Shown in pieces: positions 11,772 to 24,356 of a stretch of 64,000 nucleotides of DNA. Where the stretch lies: contig OX336389.2 in NCBI GenBank assembly GCA_946902985.2, positions 787,090,979 through 787,154,978 on the forward strand, in the 5' to 3' direction. The position numbers and the translations under genes were made by a program. Position 1 is the first letter of the stretch, and every line of letters begins with the position of its first letter. The DNA comes from Meconema thalassinum. Taxonomy: Eukaryota > Arthropoda > Insecta > Orthoptera > Tettigoniidae. The notes under the pieces are model-generated. The model did not search any database, was not told the DNA's origin, and saw nothing but the letters and a program-made list of their open reading frames with translations.

Positions 11772-12466
11772 TACACGGAGGGCCCTCCCTATAGAACGGA
11801 GCTTTCCACAGGCCGTGCCGCGGACACGTCATGATGACTCACCATCATATTTATAGCATGTGCCGATTACAACAGCGGGCCGCGAAGCCCTAGATGCTGT
11901 CATAGCATTTATTACATACACAGCTGATAAGATTCCTCAGTTGCGATTATCAAGACTTGCTGCGAAGTACTTAAGCCTACCTCGTATCACGTGAACATGG
12001 TTAGGTATAGAACAAAAACATCGAATTTTCTTAGTGGAAACTTATCTTCTCAAGAAGAAGTGTGCAGTAAATTTGTTCGTAAGTTCAGCGCCATGTGATT
12101 TTTACTTGTGGGGGAATCTCAAACTAAAGGTGTACAGAAACCATCCGCGTATTGTGGATGCTCTCTAGAACGAAATAACTGTACGGGTACAAAATATCAG
12201 TCAGGATTAAATACAGTGAGTAAACCAAATTTCCTACTTCGGTGCAACGTGTGTTTAGAAATTGGAGGTCAGCATTTCCATCAACTACTATGAAATTCAT
12301 ATAATTATGAATATTAAATACGTTAAAAAGTGTAAATGTTTTAAACTAGTTGGGTGCTACGCTGCTGCTAGTGCCAATGCCTTGCTTGACACGACGCTAG
12401 CCACAGTGCCCCGGTCGCCTGGCGCCATCTGCGAGTCTCGGTTCTATAGGGAGGTCCCTCACCGTA
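11772..12466 (+). mobile_element. Degenerate mariner-type element with terminal inverted repeats
   Basis: Ends carry inverted repeats: the left end includes CCTCCCTATAGAAC and the right end GTTCTATAGGGAGG, with matching GAGGG blocks further out. TA dinucleotides sit just outside (11772-11773 and 12465-12466), as expected for mariner targets. The interior keeps only a 3' piece of transposase (12085-12295). A related copy lies at about 34367-35541. The left interior (11800-12080) shows no recognisable coding sequence. Confidence 0.65.
12085..12295 (+). pseudogene. Mariner-superfamily transposase 3' remnant
   Basis: Translation with a frame change gives a segment resembling the C-terminal end of insect mariner-like transposases: a CDFYLWGNLK-type motif, a VYRNHPR-like run, then an LLRCNVCLEIGGQHF-type ending. 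The rest of the gene is absent. Its position inside the inverted-repeat element suggests it was that element's own transposase. Confidence 0.65.
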
Positions 12467-12639
12467 GCTCACTCACATGCTGATATTGTGGCCTTTGATG
12501 CCGGTGAGACAAACCGGCGTTTGCGTTCTCATTTCCACTTCTTTTGACGGCTTTTCACTGAGTGAGTTTGGAGTACTCCGATCTTTCCAATCACACTAGA
12601 AAGAAGCTTTTAGTTTTGCGTGACCGTTAATCATGTGAT

Positions 12640-12795
12640 CATGAGCCACGGGACCTCCTTATTTTTACGTGGAATCCGAACCACAGGACATGGCATTTCA
12701 CTTCGAAAATCGCACATGCATTGGCTGGGAATTGAACTCGGTCCACGTTGGTGAGAGGACAACAGCTTGACCGCTGCGCCACCACGCCCCCCAAT
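12640..12795 (-). repeat. SINE type 4 (tRNA-like head well kept)
   Basis: Reversed, it reads GTGGTGGCGCAGCGGTCAAG (A box region) and GAGTTCAATTCCCAGCC (B box), then a short body with TTCGGATTCCACGT. The tRNA likeness is the clearest in the window, but there is no closing acceptor stem. Confidence 0.7.
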
Positions 12796-13285
12796 CACAC
12801 TAGAGAGAAAGCTGCTGCACCTACGTGTACGCAATATCTCTGTAATATTTAACACATATTGGTGGTAGGCCTATACTGTTCTACACATTCTCAGAGTTTG
12901 AATTACTTCGGGCCATTCTTTCTGGTTGCTGGAATTTTCACAAACGTTAGTGAAAATGTACGTACGCCATTGGAAAAGATCTCACGTTACATTTCATTTA
13001 TCGTATGACTGGTAGAGATCTGGGAAAGAGTAGTATAATATTATCAAAATTAATTATTTTTCACTCTTAAAGCATGTCATTTCACGTTCATCTTCCCTGC
13101 TGTATATCACACCTTTTCGTCTTCTTTCAAAATATTGTCATGAAGAACACTGAAGGAGGAGGGGCAAGGGGTGGTATGTTGCAGGACAATTGGTCAAATC
13201 CAACACAGACAGCAGCCTCGATAGCATGGCACGACAGTGATGAAGACTGAGTTTGAGTTCCTGACGGTGTTGCACTTTATATTAA

Positions 13286-14911
13286 ACTAGCAACCCCCAA
13301 CCCGGCTTCGCCCGGGAACAGTTATGGATGCATTACGTGATAAGCGCTTTACTTTTTTCAATGTCAATGAACAACGACCAATATCTGTTTTACGTCTCGG
13401 CACGATGGGTTAAAATCACTGACTGGACTATTGATTATATTATCATGGAGATGCATGTGCAACAAATTTATGTCAGACGTAATTTAAGAATGCGAGGTGC
13501 ATGAAACACAAATCCCCCTTCCGTCCAATCTTACCTTGACTGTGAATTTTGCGGAACGAAAAGTTCACAGGCGAAATGAAGAAAAGCCGAGTTGCACGTC
13601 CAGGGAAACTCCAAACACAGCCACTCTTCTCTAAAGTTTTCAACTCAACACGACTCAACAGTTTGCTGCTGGCTGTATCTGGGGCAATAAGCTCGTCCGC
13701 TAGCTAAGCTGTAACTGGGGTGATAGACTCGCCCCTAACTAGCTCGTAAACTGTTGCCTCAGTAACTGAATGGAAATTGTTGGAAGAAATGAAAACGTAA
13801 AAACACTTATAGTAGGCGATGTATTAAAGATAGAGATATGCTCTCCCGGGCTTTTTTTTGTAAAACATTTCATGCTGAACAAATCTTACACTCATAGTAT
13901 ATAGATATTTTTAACGGTTTGTCCAGCGTAAGCTTAAAAAGCGCACCGACGCCAGTTTTTTTTCTACCTTTTCACTGATATCGTTAGTGCTTGACTTCCT
14001 TCGGTCATAAATAAATTATTTTCTACAGAAACCTTCCTCGTGATATCCTTTACAGAATGGCGAAAACCGCATCAAAACCCATTCAGTGGTTCTCGAGATT
14101 ACCCGTGACATCCAAGAATCGGGGACTTTGTTTTATACTTAGTAGAGATTATACACCAATCAGTATAATTTAATATAATATAATCCCCCTTCCGTCCACT
14201 CTTAAATTGACTGTGAATTTTGTGGAACGAAAAGTTCACAGGCGAAATGAGAGTTGCATTTCCAGGGAATGGTGAGATGAATGAAACTCAAGTCCCCCTT
14301 CCGTCCAATCTTGACTTGACTGTGTTTCACAGGCGAAATGAAGAAAACTCGAGTTGCACTTCCAGGGAAACTCCAAACACAACCACCCTTCTCAAAAGGC
14401 TTAACTCAACACGACTCAACGGTATGCTGCTGGCTGTATCTGGGGCAATAGTTTCGCCTGCTAGCTAGTCTGTAACAGGGATGATTGACTCGCCCTTAGC
14501 TGGCTCGTAAACTGTCGCCTCAGTAGTTGAATGGATATGGTTGGAAAAAATTAAAGCGTAAAAACACTTATAGTGGGCGATGTATTGATGATAGACATAT
14601 GCTCTCAGGGACTTTTTTTGTAGAACTTTTCATGCTGAACAATTCTTACACTCATAGTATTTAGATATTTTTAACGGTTTGCCCAGCGTAAGATTACAAA
14701 GCGCTTGGACGCCAGGCTTTTTTTTCGACTTTTCCACTGAAATCTTTACTGCTCGGCTTCCTTTTATCAAAAATAAATTATTTTCTACAGTAATCATCCT
14801 CGAAATATCTTTTACCGAATGGTGAAAACCGCATCAGTATCCATCCAGTGGTTCTCGAGTTTACCCGTAACATCCAAGAATCGGGGACTTTGTTTTATAC
14901 TAAGTAGAGAT
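13286..14911 (+). repeat. Two-unit interspersed repeat, copy I
   Basis: Unit A (13286-14149) starts ACTAGCAACCCCCAACCCGG, passes through CGGCTTCGCCCGGG and ends AGTAGAGAT. A 33-bp AT-rich linker follows, then unit B (14182-14911), a shorter relative starting at the internal CCCCCTTCCGTCCA block and ending the same way. Unit B repeats this block once more inside itself. The shared line GTGAAAACCGCATCAAAA followed by a GTGGTTCTCGAG motif and the AGAGAT end resemble 3' regions of insect non-LTR elements. No ORF. Confidence 0.75.
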
Positions 14912-15155
14912 ACATTCTCGTAGCTGTTGTTCTTCTTATCGCTTTATTCAAGGGCTTGGGACATCGTTTCAAGTGACGTTATGGAAAGAGGTGGCCCTAG
15001 CTTGAAGTTAAAAACCATCCCGACATTTACGTGGAATAGACGAGTAAAACGAAGAAATCGTTGAAATACAGGCAAGAATATAGGCAACCAATACAGCCTA
15101 CTTAGCAGTACTACCTCTGTTTTGAAGCCGAGACATTAATCGAAGATTAAAGATA

Positions 15156-15640
15156 ATGCTACACAAAGCTCCCCTACGCATTAACATGGTGTGTGGAAGT
15201 GAAACGTGGACCCTATCCAAAAAAGCCGTGGAAATGATCGATTCCTTTAAAAGGAAAATCCTGGGGAGAATTTATGGACCTATATGTGTAGAAAGCGAAT
15301 GGAGAATAAGATATAACAACGAATTATATTATTTTCTGTATATGAAGAAGCACCTTTGTCACATGTCATTCGTGTTAAGAGATTTAACTGGGCAGGTCAT
15401 TTAACTACGATGGAAGAGCATCGAGTCCCAAAGAAGGTTTTCACGGGAGATTTTGGAGTAGGAAGGACTGTTGGAATGCCACGTAATAGATGGGAGCAGG
15501 GAGTTCAGCAGGATTCTGCGCATTTCCTCATGATCTGGAATTTGAGAGTTGCAGCACAAGATCGAGAAGGTTGGAGGAGAGCAACTGGGGAGGCCATGAC
15601 CCAAAGACGGGCCGACGCGCCATAGGAAGGAAGAAGTGGG
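15156..15640 (+). pseudogene. Non-LTR retrotransposon pol 3' fragment (second family)
   Basis: Starts with a YGSETWTL-type motif (here CGSETWTLSKK), continues with a RKILGRIYGP run and, after a frame change near 15350-15400, a FNWAGHLTTMEEHRVPKK run and a WRRATGEA ending at 15625. This order is that of the C-terminal tail of insect endonuclease/reverse transcriptase elements. A stop at 15404 closes the first frame. Different family from the fragments at 2165 and 18650. Confidence 0.8.
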
Positions 15641-15654
15641 AAACTCAGAAAATA

Positions 15655-15825
15655 ATTTGTAGGACGGGTGAGGTGGGAATCGTACCCACCACTTTTCAAT
15701 TTTGGCTCATATGACTGAGTGTACCCCGTTCGAGCCCTCAGACCAGAATTAAATTTCTTGGCAGAGCTGTTAATCGAAGGGTTGACAGCCAAGAACGCCA
15801 ATTACTACACCACGAGCTAGGCAAA
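15655..15825 (-). repeat. SINE type 1, head and body only
   Basis: GGTGGGAATCGTACCCACC, then GAGCCCTCAGACCAGAATT and CAGCCAAGAACGCC match the reversed family. Confidence 0.8.
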
Positions 15826-16139
15826 TGAATTTCGAAAGTGCGTATTAATCATCTAGGCTTATCTAATTTATGAAACAAGAGAGGTGTATTGTGATGGGGG
15901 AAGAGGTCAAACGAAACACGCTCTTCTGAATGGGCGCACGACCCACATGTCACAACACAGAGAGGAGGGCGTGAACGCTCAATGAATACGTACGGCCCAC
16001 TGGAGAGTGTGACTATGCAGATTTGTGTACAGCATGACTTCACGTTTATACTGAATAGCCTAGCTTAGGAAACGCAACACATCCTACCAATTGCGGTACT
16101 AAGAAAGAATGAAAGAAAGAACGAAAGAAAGAGGTAATT

Positions 16140-16222
16140 ACTACTATTATTATTATTATTATTGTTATTGTTTTTATTATTATTATTATTATTAATAATA
16201 ATATTATTATTATTATTATTTA
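16140..16222. repeat. (ATT)n microsatellite with inverted part
   Basis: ATT repeats switch to AATAATAATA and back to ATT just before copy II of the two-unit repeat. Confidence 0.85.
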
Positions 16223-16229
16223 TCAATTG

Positions 16230-17826
16230 ACTAGCAACCCGACCCGGCTTCGCCCGAGAACAGTGATGAATGCATTACGTGATAAGCGCTTTTCTTTTAT
16301 CAATGTCAACGAACAAGGGCCAATATCTGTTTTACGTCTCGGCACGATGGGTTAAAGTCACTGACTGGACTATTGATTATATTATCATGGAGATGCATGT
16401 GCAACAAATTCTTGTCAGTCGTAATTTAAGAATGGCTAGGTGCATGAAATACAAATCCCCTTCCGTCCAATCTTAACTTGACTGTGAATTTTGCGGAACG
16501 AAAAGTTCACAGGTGAAATGAAGAAAAGCCGAGTTGCACTTCCAGGGAAACTCCAAACACAACCACTCTTCTCTAAAGTTTTTAACTCAACACGACTCGA
16601 CAGTTTGTTGCTGGCTGTATCTGGGGCAATAAGCTCGTCCGCTAGCTAAGCAGTAACTGGAGTGAAGGACTCGCCCCTAGCTAGCTCGTAAACTGTTGCC
16701 TCAGTAACTGAATGGAGATTGTTGGAAGAAATGCAAACGTAAAAAAAAAAAGTAGGCGATGTATTAAAGATAGAGATATGCTCTCCCGGGCTTTTTTGTA
16801 GAACTTTTCATGCTGAACAAATCTTACACTCATGGCATATATATATTTTTAAAGGTTTGCCCACCGTAAGCTTAAAAAGCGCACGGACGCCAGTTTTTTC
16901 TACCTTTTCACTGAAATCGTTAGTGCTTGACTTCCTTTGGTCATAAATAAATTATTTTCTACAGAAACCTTCCTCGTGATATCCTTTACAGAATGGTGAA
17001 AACCGCATCAAAACCCATTCAGTGGTTCTCGAGATTACCCGTGACATCCAAGAATCGAGGACTTTGTTTTATACTATTAGAGATTATATGCCAATCAGTA
17101 TAATTTAATATAATATAATCCCCCTTCCGTCCGATCTTAAATTGATTGTGAATTTTGCGGAACGAAAAGTTCACAGGCGAAATGCGAGTTGCACTTCCAG
17201 GGAATGGTGAGATGAATGAAAATCAAATCCCCCTTCCGTCCACTCTTAACTTGACTGTGTTTCACAGGCGAAATGAAGAAAACCCGTGTTGTACTTCCAG
17301 GGAAACTCCAAACACAACCACCCTTCTCAATACGACTCAACGGTATGCTGCTGGCTGTATCTGGGGCAATAGTTTCGCCCGCTAGCTAGGCTGTAACAGG
17401 GATGATAGACTCGCCCTTATCTAGCTCGTAAACTGTCGCCTCAGTAGTTGAATGGACATGGTTGGAAGAAATTAAAGCGTAAAAACACTTATAGTGGGCG
17501 ATGTATTGAAGATAGACATATGCTCTCGGGGCCTTTTTTGTTGAACTTTTCATGCTGAACAATTCTTACACTCATAGTATTTAAATATTTTTAACGGTTT
17601 GCCCAGCGTAAGCTTACAAAGCGCTCGGACGCCACGTTTTTTTTCGACTTTTCCACTGAAATCGTTACTGCTCGGCTTCCTTTGATCAAAAATAAATTAT
17701 TTTCTACAGAAATCATCCTATAGATATCCTTTACAGAATGGTGAAAACCGCATCAAAATCCAGTGGTTCTCGAGTTTACCCGTAACATCCAAGAATCGGG
17801 GACTTTGTTTTATACTACGTAGAGAT
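16230..17826 (+). repeat. Two-unit interspersed repeat, copy II
   Basis: Same layout as copy I: unit A 16230-17085, linker with the same CAATCAGTATAATTTAATAT sequence, unit B 17117-17826. The two copies lie about 1.3 kb apart, separated by a non-LTR fragment and a SINE. Many small differences show it is not a very recent duplication. Confidence 0.75.
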
Positions 17827-18402
17827 TTTCTTATACAAATATTGTATCTACAATTTATGGAGGGCAGATGGAGAAAGGGCAAGCTCCCCATTTACAGCTG
17901 TGTCTCCATCTCCGATTGTTAAATATAGGCTATTCTAAACGAATCTGTATATGTTACATAGCCTGTATATAACTTATAAGTGACAACTTTACATTACTGT
18001 ACAATTCTTAAATAAATGGGTACATTTGGAAGACATACACATATTACCCATTTAACATTTGATTGCCGCTGAGCATGGCTGCGCCAGTGTTTGTTGATTA
18101 TTATAGCAGGAGCCCCGCGCGGTACAGCGGAGGACACCGTGATGACAGAATGAGGTCTGCACATAAGTCAAGCAGCATTGCGTCAGATAAGCGTCACAGG
18201 AGCTCATGTCACCACGGACAGTGTTATTAAACGATGACCAGGGTACTGGATCTGAGTCATATCCTACTCGCGCAACTGTACCTGTCAACGAAGCAGGCTG
18301 ACGTGTGACACAAGTAAACAACGAATAGTTCCCATCTCGACCGCCGGCAATCAATTCGTAAAAGTGTAATACCTCCACTCACTCACACACACACGCACAC
18401 AG

Positions 18403-18612
18403 GTTGTTGATGTTGTTGTGAATTCGTACTAAGGGCTTCCGACATCTATGATCATAAGTCCTGTGTACACTTATGTCTTGGAGATAGTGAGGGAACACCC
18501 GAGAAATGACCACACTCTGAACAGCTGTCAACGCCGGGATTCAAATTGCCATTCTCCGGACTTGCTGCAACACTCCGGCGCAATTTAACGCCTACGGCTA
18601 CGCCACGGCGTT
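18403..18612 (-). repeat. SINE type 2, internally shortened
   Basis: GTTGTTGATGTTGTTGTG tail, CCTGTGTACACTTATG, and head with GCCGGGATTCAAATTGCC. The middle is largely missing. Confidence 0.7.
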
Positions 18613-18648
<36 letters not shown>

Positions 18649-18650
18649 AA
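18612..18650. repeat. (GAAA)n microsatellite
   Basis: About nine AAGA/GAAA units between a SINE and a non-LTR fragment. A shorter GAAA run lies at 16106-16132. Confidence 0.9.
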
Positions 18651-19175
18651 TAGTGCCCCTCGAGAGTGTTCAATTACAAAGAAGGCGTAGAACAGCGAGA
18701 AGAAACGAATCAGCGGACCAAGCAGCAAAAGAAGCTACTCATCTTCCAATTAGCGACCTGAAAATTGCCACTCGACATACCGATGCTATTTTTCAAGTCA
18801 AAATCAAGTTACATGAGCTATGGAAAAACGGCTTGAAATTTCTACCAGTAACCTCCAGAAAATTAAAATGATATCCACAAAAGAATATCCAATCCACACC
18901 CTCATCAGAAGCCACCAAGTATTAATCTCCCAGCTGAGGATAGGACACACTAAGATCACCCTCAACTGTCTTCTTGGAAAGAAACAGGCTCCTACCTGCA
19001 ACTCAAGTAACTGTCCTCTGACTGTCAACCATATAATTTCACAATGTCAACTGTATCACCAATGGCGCCACCATCATAGCATCTCCAAAGAAAATGCATG
19101 TGACACTGAGTTCTCCACTACTGGGCCTTGAAGTGATTAAGTTTCTTAAGGACGCCGATCTTCTCTCTAAATTCT
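18650..19175 (+). pseudogene. Non-LTR retrotransposon pol 3' fragment (third family, RNase H end)
   Basis: Begins inside an RNase H domain (NESADQAAKEA motif, the last conserved block) and continues, after a frame change near 18815-18860, with LISQLRIGHTKIT and a CNSSNCPLTVNHIISQC zinc-like motif. It ends with EVIKFLKDADLLSKF and a stop near 19175. A GAAA microsatellite abuts the 5' truncation point. Probably I- or Jockey-related; clade uncertain. Confidence 0.8.
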
Positions 19176-19600
19176 GATATCTACCTACATTGTGCTATAT
19201 CCTGACATTTATTTCCAAACGGCTCAAAATAATTATTCTAGAAAAACCAATCCGTTCATTTTGTCAAGCCACATGTTCTTTACATTCCAGGAAAAACTTA
19301 AGTATCCTTGACAAGAAAGTTTCAAGAAAAATGTACCAAACTTGAGAAATGTATATACTAGAATTGTATTTGGTGACCTTATTTTTGAACACCCTGTACA
19401 AAATCAGACAATAATATTTCATATTTATTGTTAGCAGGTGGCTTAGAAAGGTTAGATCTGTGTTTAGTGTAAAACTAACAACCATTGACCAAACAGTAAT
19501 AACAGAAATTTGTTTTCAAAATTTGCTAATTTAATTGTGTAAAATAAGCCATTGTCAAGACCCAGTGTCCTTAAAGCGACATTAAACATCATTAATTAAA
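19176..19600 (+). other. Probable 3' UTR of the preceding non-LTR fragment
   Basis: Non-coding sequence ending GTCCTTAAAGCGACATTAAA and then an A-rich run near 19590-19615, which looks like a retrotransposon 3' end. No gene seen. Confidence 0.45.
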
Positions 19601-20039
19601 AGAAAAGTAAAACACAATGACTAAACAAAGCTAGTGGCCCCCGTTCTCTCTTATTCCTCTTTCCATCAGATTCCTGTCCTTTGAGCGTCGCTTCGCTCAC
19701 GCTAATTTCACCCAATTACAGTCCAGTGCACGATTAACTGCAACACAGCCCAGGAATAGACTACAATGCACTCTGGCATCTGAGCTCGAGTCGCAACTTT
19801 GTTCCCGTAACCATGGTGGACAGAGGAATTAGTAAAGGTTTCAAGCCCACTTTCCTTGAGGACATTTTGTGAACAACTGCCAAATACTGATTTAACAAGC
19901 ACGCATTTTCATCCCTTAATCACAATTGCGGCTCGAGCCTTTTTTTTTTCCTGGTGATGAGTTATCTTCCAGCCCAGTTACTTTATGTTCCTTAAATTTC
20001 TTTCCCGCTCTCTAAACTAAGTTTCAAATTATAACGAAC

Positions 20040-20200
20040 TCGACAGCTCAGGTTGAAATAGCCATCCTGTCATTTACCTGGAGGGACTGTGAGAAAACCA
20101 CACTCAAGACAGCTGCTGTAAGCACTTGGTGTTAAACCTTTGATCACCGGACTTGTTACAGTGCCTCATCCCGTCCGTGATGCACGATTTAACGCACAAT
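20040..20200 (-). repeat. SINE type 2, head and body
   Basis: CATTTACCTGGAGGGACTGTG, GTTAAACCTTTGATCACCGG and GTGATGCACGATTTAACGC match the family. Confidence 0.6.
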
Positions 20201-20410
20201 ATGGACTTAACGTCCCTTTTAATTACTCTGGCTATAGAGATGTCGGGTACCAATTTAGTCCTGGAACGGATCTTAATAGTGCCAGTAAAACACAGTAACA
20301 AGTGTTACTGAGATCTTTCCACAATAAAGGCGAAAACCCCGAGTCAGGATTTAAACCCGCAACATTACTCTTGAATGAGTGTCTTATCGATTGTGCCACA
20401 CAGCCATGCA
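20201..20410 (-). repeat. SINE type 3
   Basis: CTTAACGTCCCTTTTAATTA, GCCAGTAAAACACAG and head with CAGGATTTAAACCCGC, the reverse of the copy at 11222. It abuts a type 2 copy. Confidence 0.65.
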
Positions 20411-20440
20411 AAATATGAAGTCTAGCTCTTATCTTGGCCT

Positions 20441-23400
20441 ACTTTCTTTCTTTTTAGAATTAAAGTAGACTTATGACATCTACCCTGGCCAAATGTCTGT
20501 GTCTGTCTGTGTATGTGTGTATTGTGCCCGTTTAGACCGAAGTCCGGACGACCACATATGCATTTTCACCAAAAATCAGTCAGCACGAGAATCTAAACAT
20601 CCCAGGGCGCCATATGGGTTAAAGTGAGTACAATAACACAAAAAAAAAAAATGCTTTACTGATTTTCGGCTCGATGCAACAATAAGGATAGAAGGAGATT
20701 TTCTGAAAATAACACAATCCGTAAAATTATCTCATTTTATTTAAAATGTTAAAAAGTTAATGAAGAAATGCAAACAATAGCATAATGGATGCATGACGAA
20801 TCATACTCTATATACACAAATTTACAGATTCACCAACACAGGAACACTAGGCATTTGAAACGAAAGTCAGATTAATAGTCCTGTTGACTTCGTTCAAAAT
20901 AATTATTTACAATCGTAAGGTTTGTCAGTGCAAATTTAATTGTCCATCCTGATTCCTAACTTTAAGTATTCACACGTTGAAATGAAATATTATCACTCGA
21001 TGAAAAAAAATATCACTGTTTTTGTTTGTCTTTCAAATAGTAGCAGAAAATTAACTAACACTTTTTCCAGGAATCAGTATCTCAAAATTGGTTGAGAAAT
21101 AAAGTTACAAGAATGAATATAACACAATATTAATTACATGGATATTCGAGCATGGATTCGAAGAACTTCGATAAACAGAAAAAAAAAATTATTGTATCAT
21201 CTGTTCTCGATCCAACATTAATATTCTGAGTTCTTGACTCAATTAGCAATATTATGGTCAAAAATGTATTATTAACAAAATATCAACTCTTTTAAATTTG
21301 GATTTAACCATTCAATTATTTAAATATCAATTGGAAATATTATTTAGAAAAATTATCACAAAAATAATATTAGTTGTTGCTATTATCAAAATTACAATTC
21401 TTTTGACAGAACGTCAAAAATATTAATCGTTAAATTAATTTGCAGAATGTTTATATTCTTAACAGGATCACAAATATCCTCTAAATTGTAGTGGTTGTTT
21501 AGGAAATGACAGTTTTAATTTATTTACAGCATCGGCCCATTCGATTTAAATGTGTCAAAAATCACATGATCATAATTAGCATCTAGACAACGGTAAAGTC
21601 TTCTCATAATGAAATAACAAAATTCCGGGCTAATAATTACTAGGAAATATTTATATAACACGTGGGCAAACTATGGATTGACATGATGGTTCCATAATAT
21701 AACCCTCAGTTATGAATTCGACGAAAGTGTGGCTTACAAATATATTTCAACTCCCAACATTATTTCAAAGTCATCCAACCTACAATATGGTTGATGCTCC
21801 ATTATAACAACCTCATTCCTGCAACTTAAAATGCACAATCAGAATGGCATATTCAACTATTTCCACACACACAAAAAATTTCTTCCCAAATTACACATAA
21901 TAATCAATCAAGCCTTTGCTTGTTACTCAAACAGTAAGATTCGTAAGCTAGTAAGCTCCTAAATGAGTTTACAGTAATTTTGCCATCAGTTTAAACATTA
22001 ATTATTCCACACCGTGTCTATTTCTAGCCAAACGTTCTATCACAAGACGTTGCTCAAAATAATATTATATTTATACAGACTCTAGTGAAACCCTAATTTA
22101 TACATGCCATTTGCTTCCCGTATCATTACTTTCCGTGTCTTTCAAAACATTTAACTGCATAATGCAAGTGTAAAATGTTCCCATAGGATTATTCTGTTAG
22201 TTGGATGTGGGCATGCGTTAACCACTAGCCTTCGGAAAAACAAGTCTCCGATCTAGCAAACTGTTTTAAATATCAACTTTATAAATCACACTACATGATA
22301 TGATTATTAGAAATATAAATCATAATTATTATTATTATCTCCTGAAAAATATTGAAAATGATGATTATTATTATTATTAAATCAGCATTATTATTATTAT
22401 TATTATTATTCCACAAATGGAATTAACGTCGCTAAACTGTTCGGGAAATATCATCCTCGACTTCTTAAATATGGATAAAAATCCATTCCTCAACTTAAAT
22501 TTATTATTAAATTTACAGTTACGACGGCTGATGACTGCGATTAGAAAAATAATTACAAAATCAAATAAATGCTCGTTTTGCTCGTCCATTAATTCAAATC
22601 AATGACTTCTCATGTCTGAGTGTAAAAACTGCTCAGATCAAGGCTTCCACATGTCTTGCAAAAATATTTGCAACAGCAAAATATCGAAGAAAATATATGT
22701 GTTGGCGAGACTGTAGAAAAATGAGAAATTCCAGCTAACTACGCATAAGAATAATGCACAATGTAGCTTACATTCTTGTAGATCTTGATTTGGATACTCT
22801 GGTCTGAACCAGACTACTTCAGTCTTCTGTTCCCATTTGGACACGTACTTATAATCTCGTATCGGCCTCCATTATATACCCGCAAAATGTCTAACCAGAC
22901 ATAGCGGTATTCATACTCGTTGCCTAAATATCTTGATGAAAACTGTCTATAATATTAGCTGCTTCAACAGCTGAAGTAATCTTCTTGATAGGGGTAAGAT
23001 CGAAATGATCCATGATGCAAAATACCAGTAATAACGTGACCCAACTGTGATGCATTCAGTACTATCAATACTCTGACAATCTTATTCAGCACCGGTCCAA
23101 GTTCTGATGTTCAATTCCCTGGGCAGAGTTTCTCACTCTCCAGACTCTCACTCTAAGCATGCTGGTTTCCCTGTGTCGCCTAAACGAACTGAACCGTGCA
23201 AGACTGGTATGTGAACAGTACTGACTTATCTTGGTTGGTCAAATTGTTATCAAGACAAAAGCTTGTTCTGGTCATTGGATGAAAATAATCCAAGTTTAAA
23301 TCTTAGTGGACAGTGGAAAGAAAAATATAGACTAAGTCTATCATATGTCCGTGTAGCATTAATAGTTACCAATGTCCTGCCACAAAGTCTATCACCTCAG

Positions 23401-24348
23401 TGATAACTTACGATGAATTCTAAGTTCACTAAAACTTCCAACACTTTTCGAAGTACAGTAACCATGTACTGTAGTAGAATTTTACTAAGTCCCAGCAACT
23501 GTGTTCTAGTAAAAAAGTAGAGTATTGCAACGATGTGCACGAAGATAATTCTGAAGTATAACGATGTTCGGAGCGACCTGATGTGTCTAGCGACAGGACG
23601 CTTACGAAGAAGTGAACATCCATAGCGCCTATGGAGAAGTGAACATATTGAGTGGTGGCTCCCAGCTCTTTTATACCCAGCGGACGGACTCCTCTACGTC
23701 ACTGCTTGAAATCTGCTAAAACTAAAACATCTCATATCTCAGCTACCGCTCGATCAATTTTCTTGAAATATAGCACGTTCTTCTTCCCTTGTCCGTGCCA
23801 GTAATTTGGTGTTAGTCTCATGTTTCTACTCCATCAAAAATATTTTATACAGAGTCACTTAGCGATCTCTTGGCTGCATAAAGCTTCTAAATGCTTCTTA
23901 GAAGGTTTGGCGCGCGCTATTCAAAACTTCAGCTCTGGATTTAGCATTTGGGCCTGTGCTCTCAAATCTGGGCAACTGGATTTGGGCACAGTATGTCTAT
24001 CCCACTATCAATTCAAACACGACGAAACTGAATTGAACCTAATTTGGTACAGAAGTAGCACTAGCATAGGGCACCTAAGTGACAATGGTTTATATTGCCG
24101 CCATCTTAACGAAAGCAAAAATGGTGGCCACCCAAATGCTCAAACCTTAAACAAATTACAACTGAACTAATCCTCGGAACTCTGCCATACTTTGGAAAAA
24201 CATACCATTAGCCAAATCATTTCCAGATGGAGGGTGTGCGAATCATGCAAGCATTATAATCCATAATTTATGATCCAATGAAGCAATGTTCACAGTGCTT
24301 GGCATGCAGATAGTTTTATATTTGAGGACTAAGTTGTATGTTACCAAC
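20441..24348. other. Long AT-rich stretch, no gene recognised
   Basis: Only short AT-driven ORFs, A-runs (20639, 21005, 21180) and ATT microsatellite sequence at 22320-22412. A GTCTGTGTCTGTCTGTGTATG block at 20496 resembles the 5560/6278 repeat. Confidence 0.6.
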
Positions 24349-24356
24349 GCGATGAG

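Noticed and set aside
12640..12795. A functional tRNA gene on the - strand
   Set aside because: A and B boxes are present but no complete cloverleaf or acceptor stem; it continues into a SINE body.
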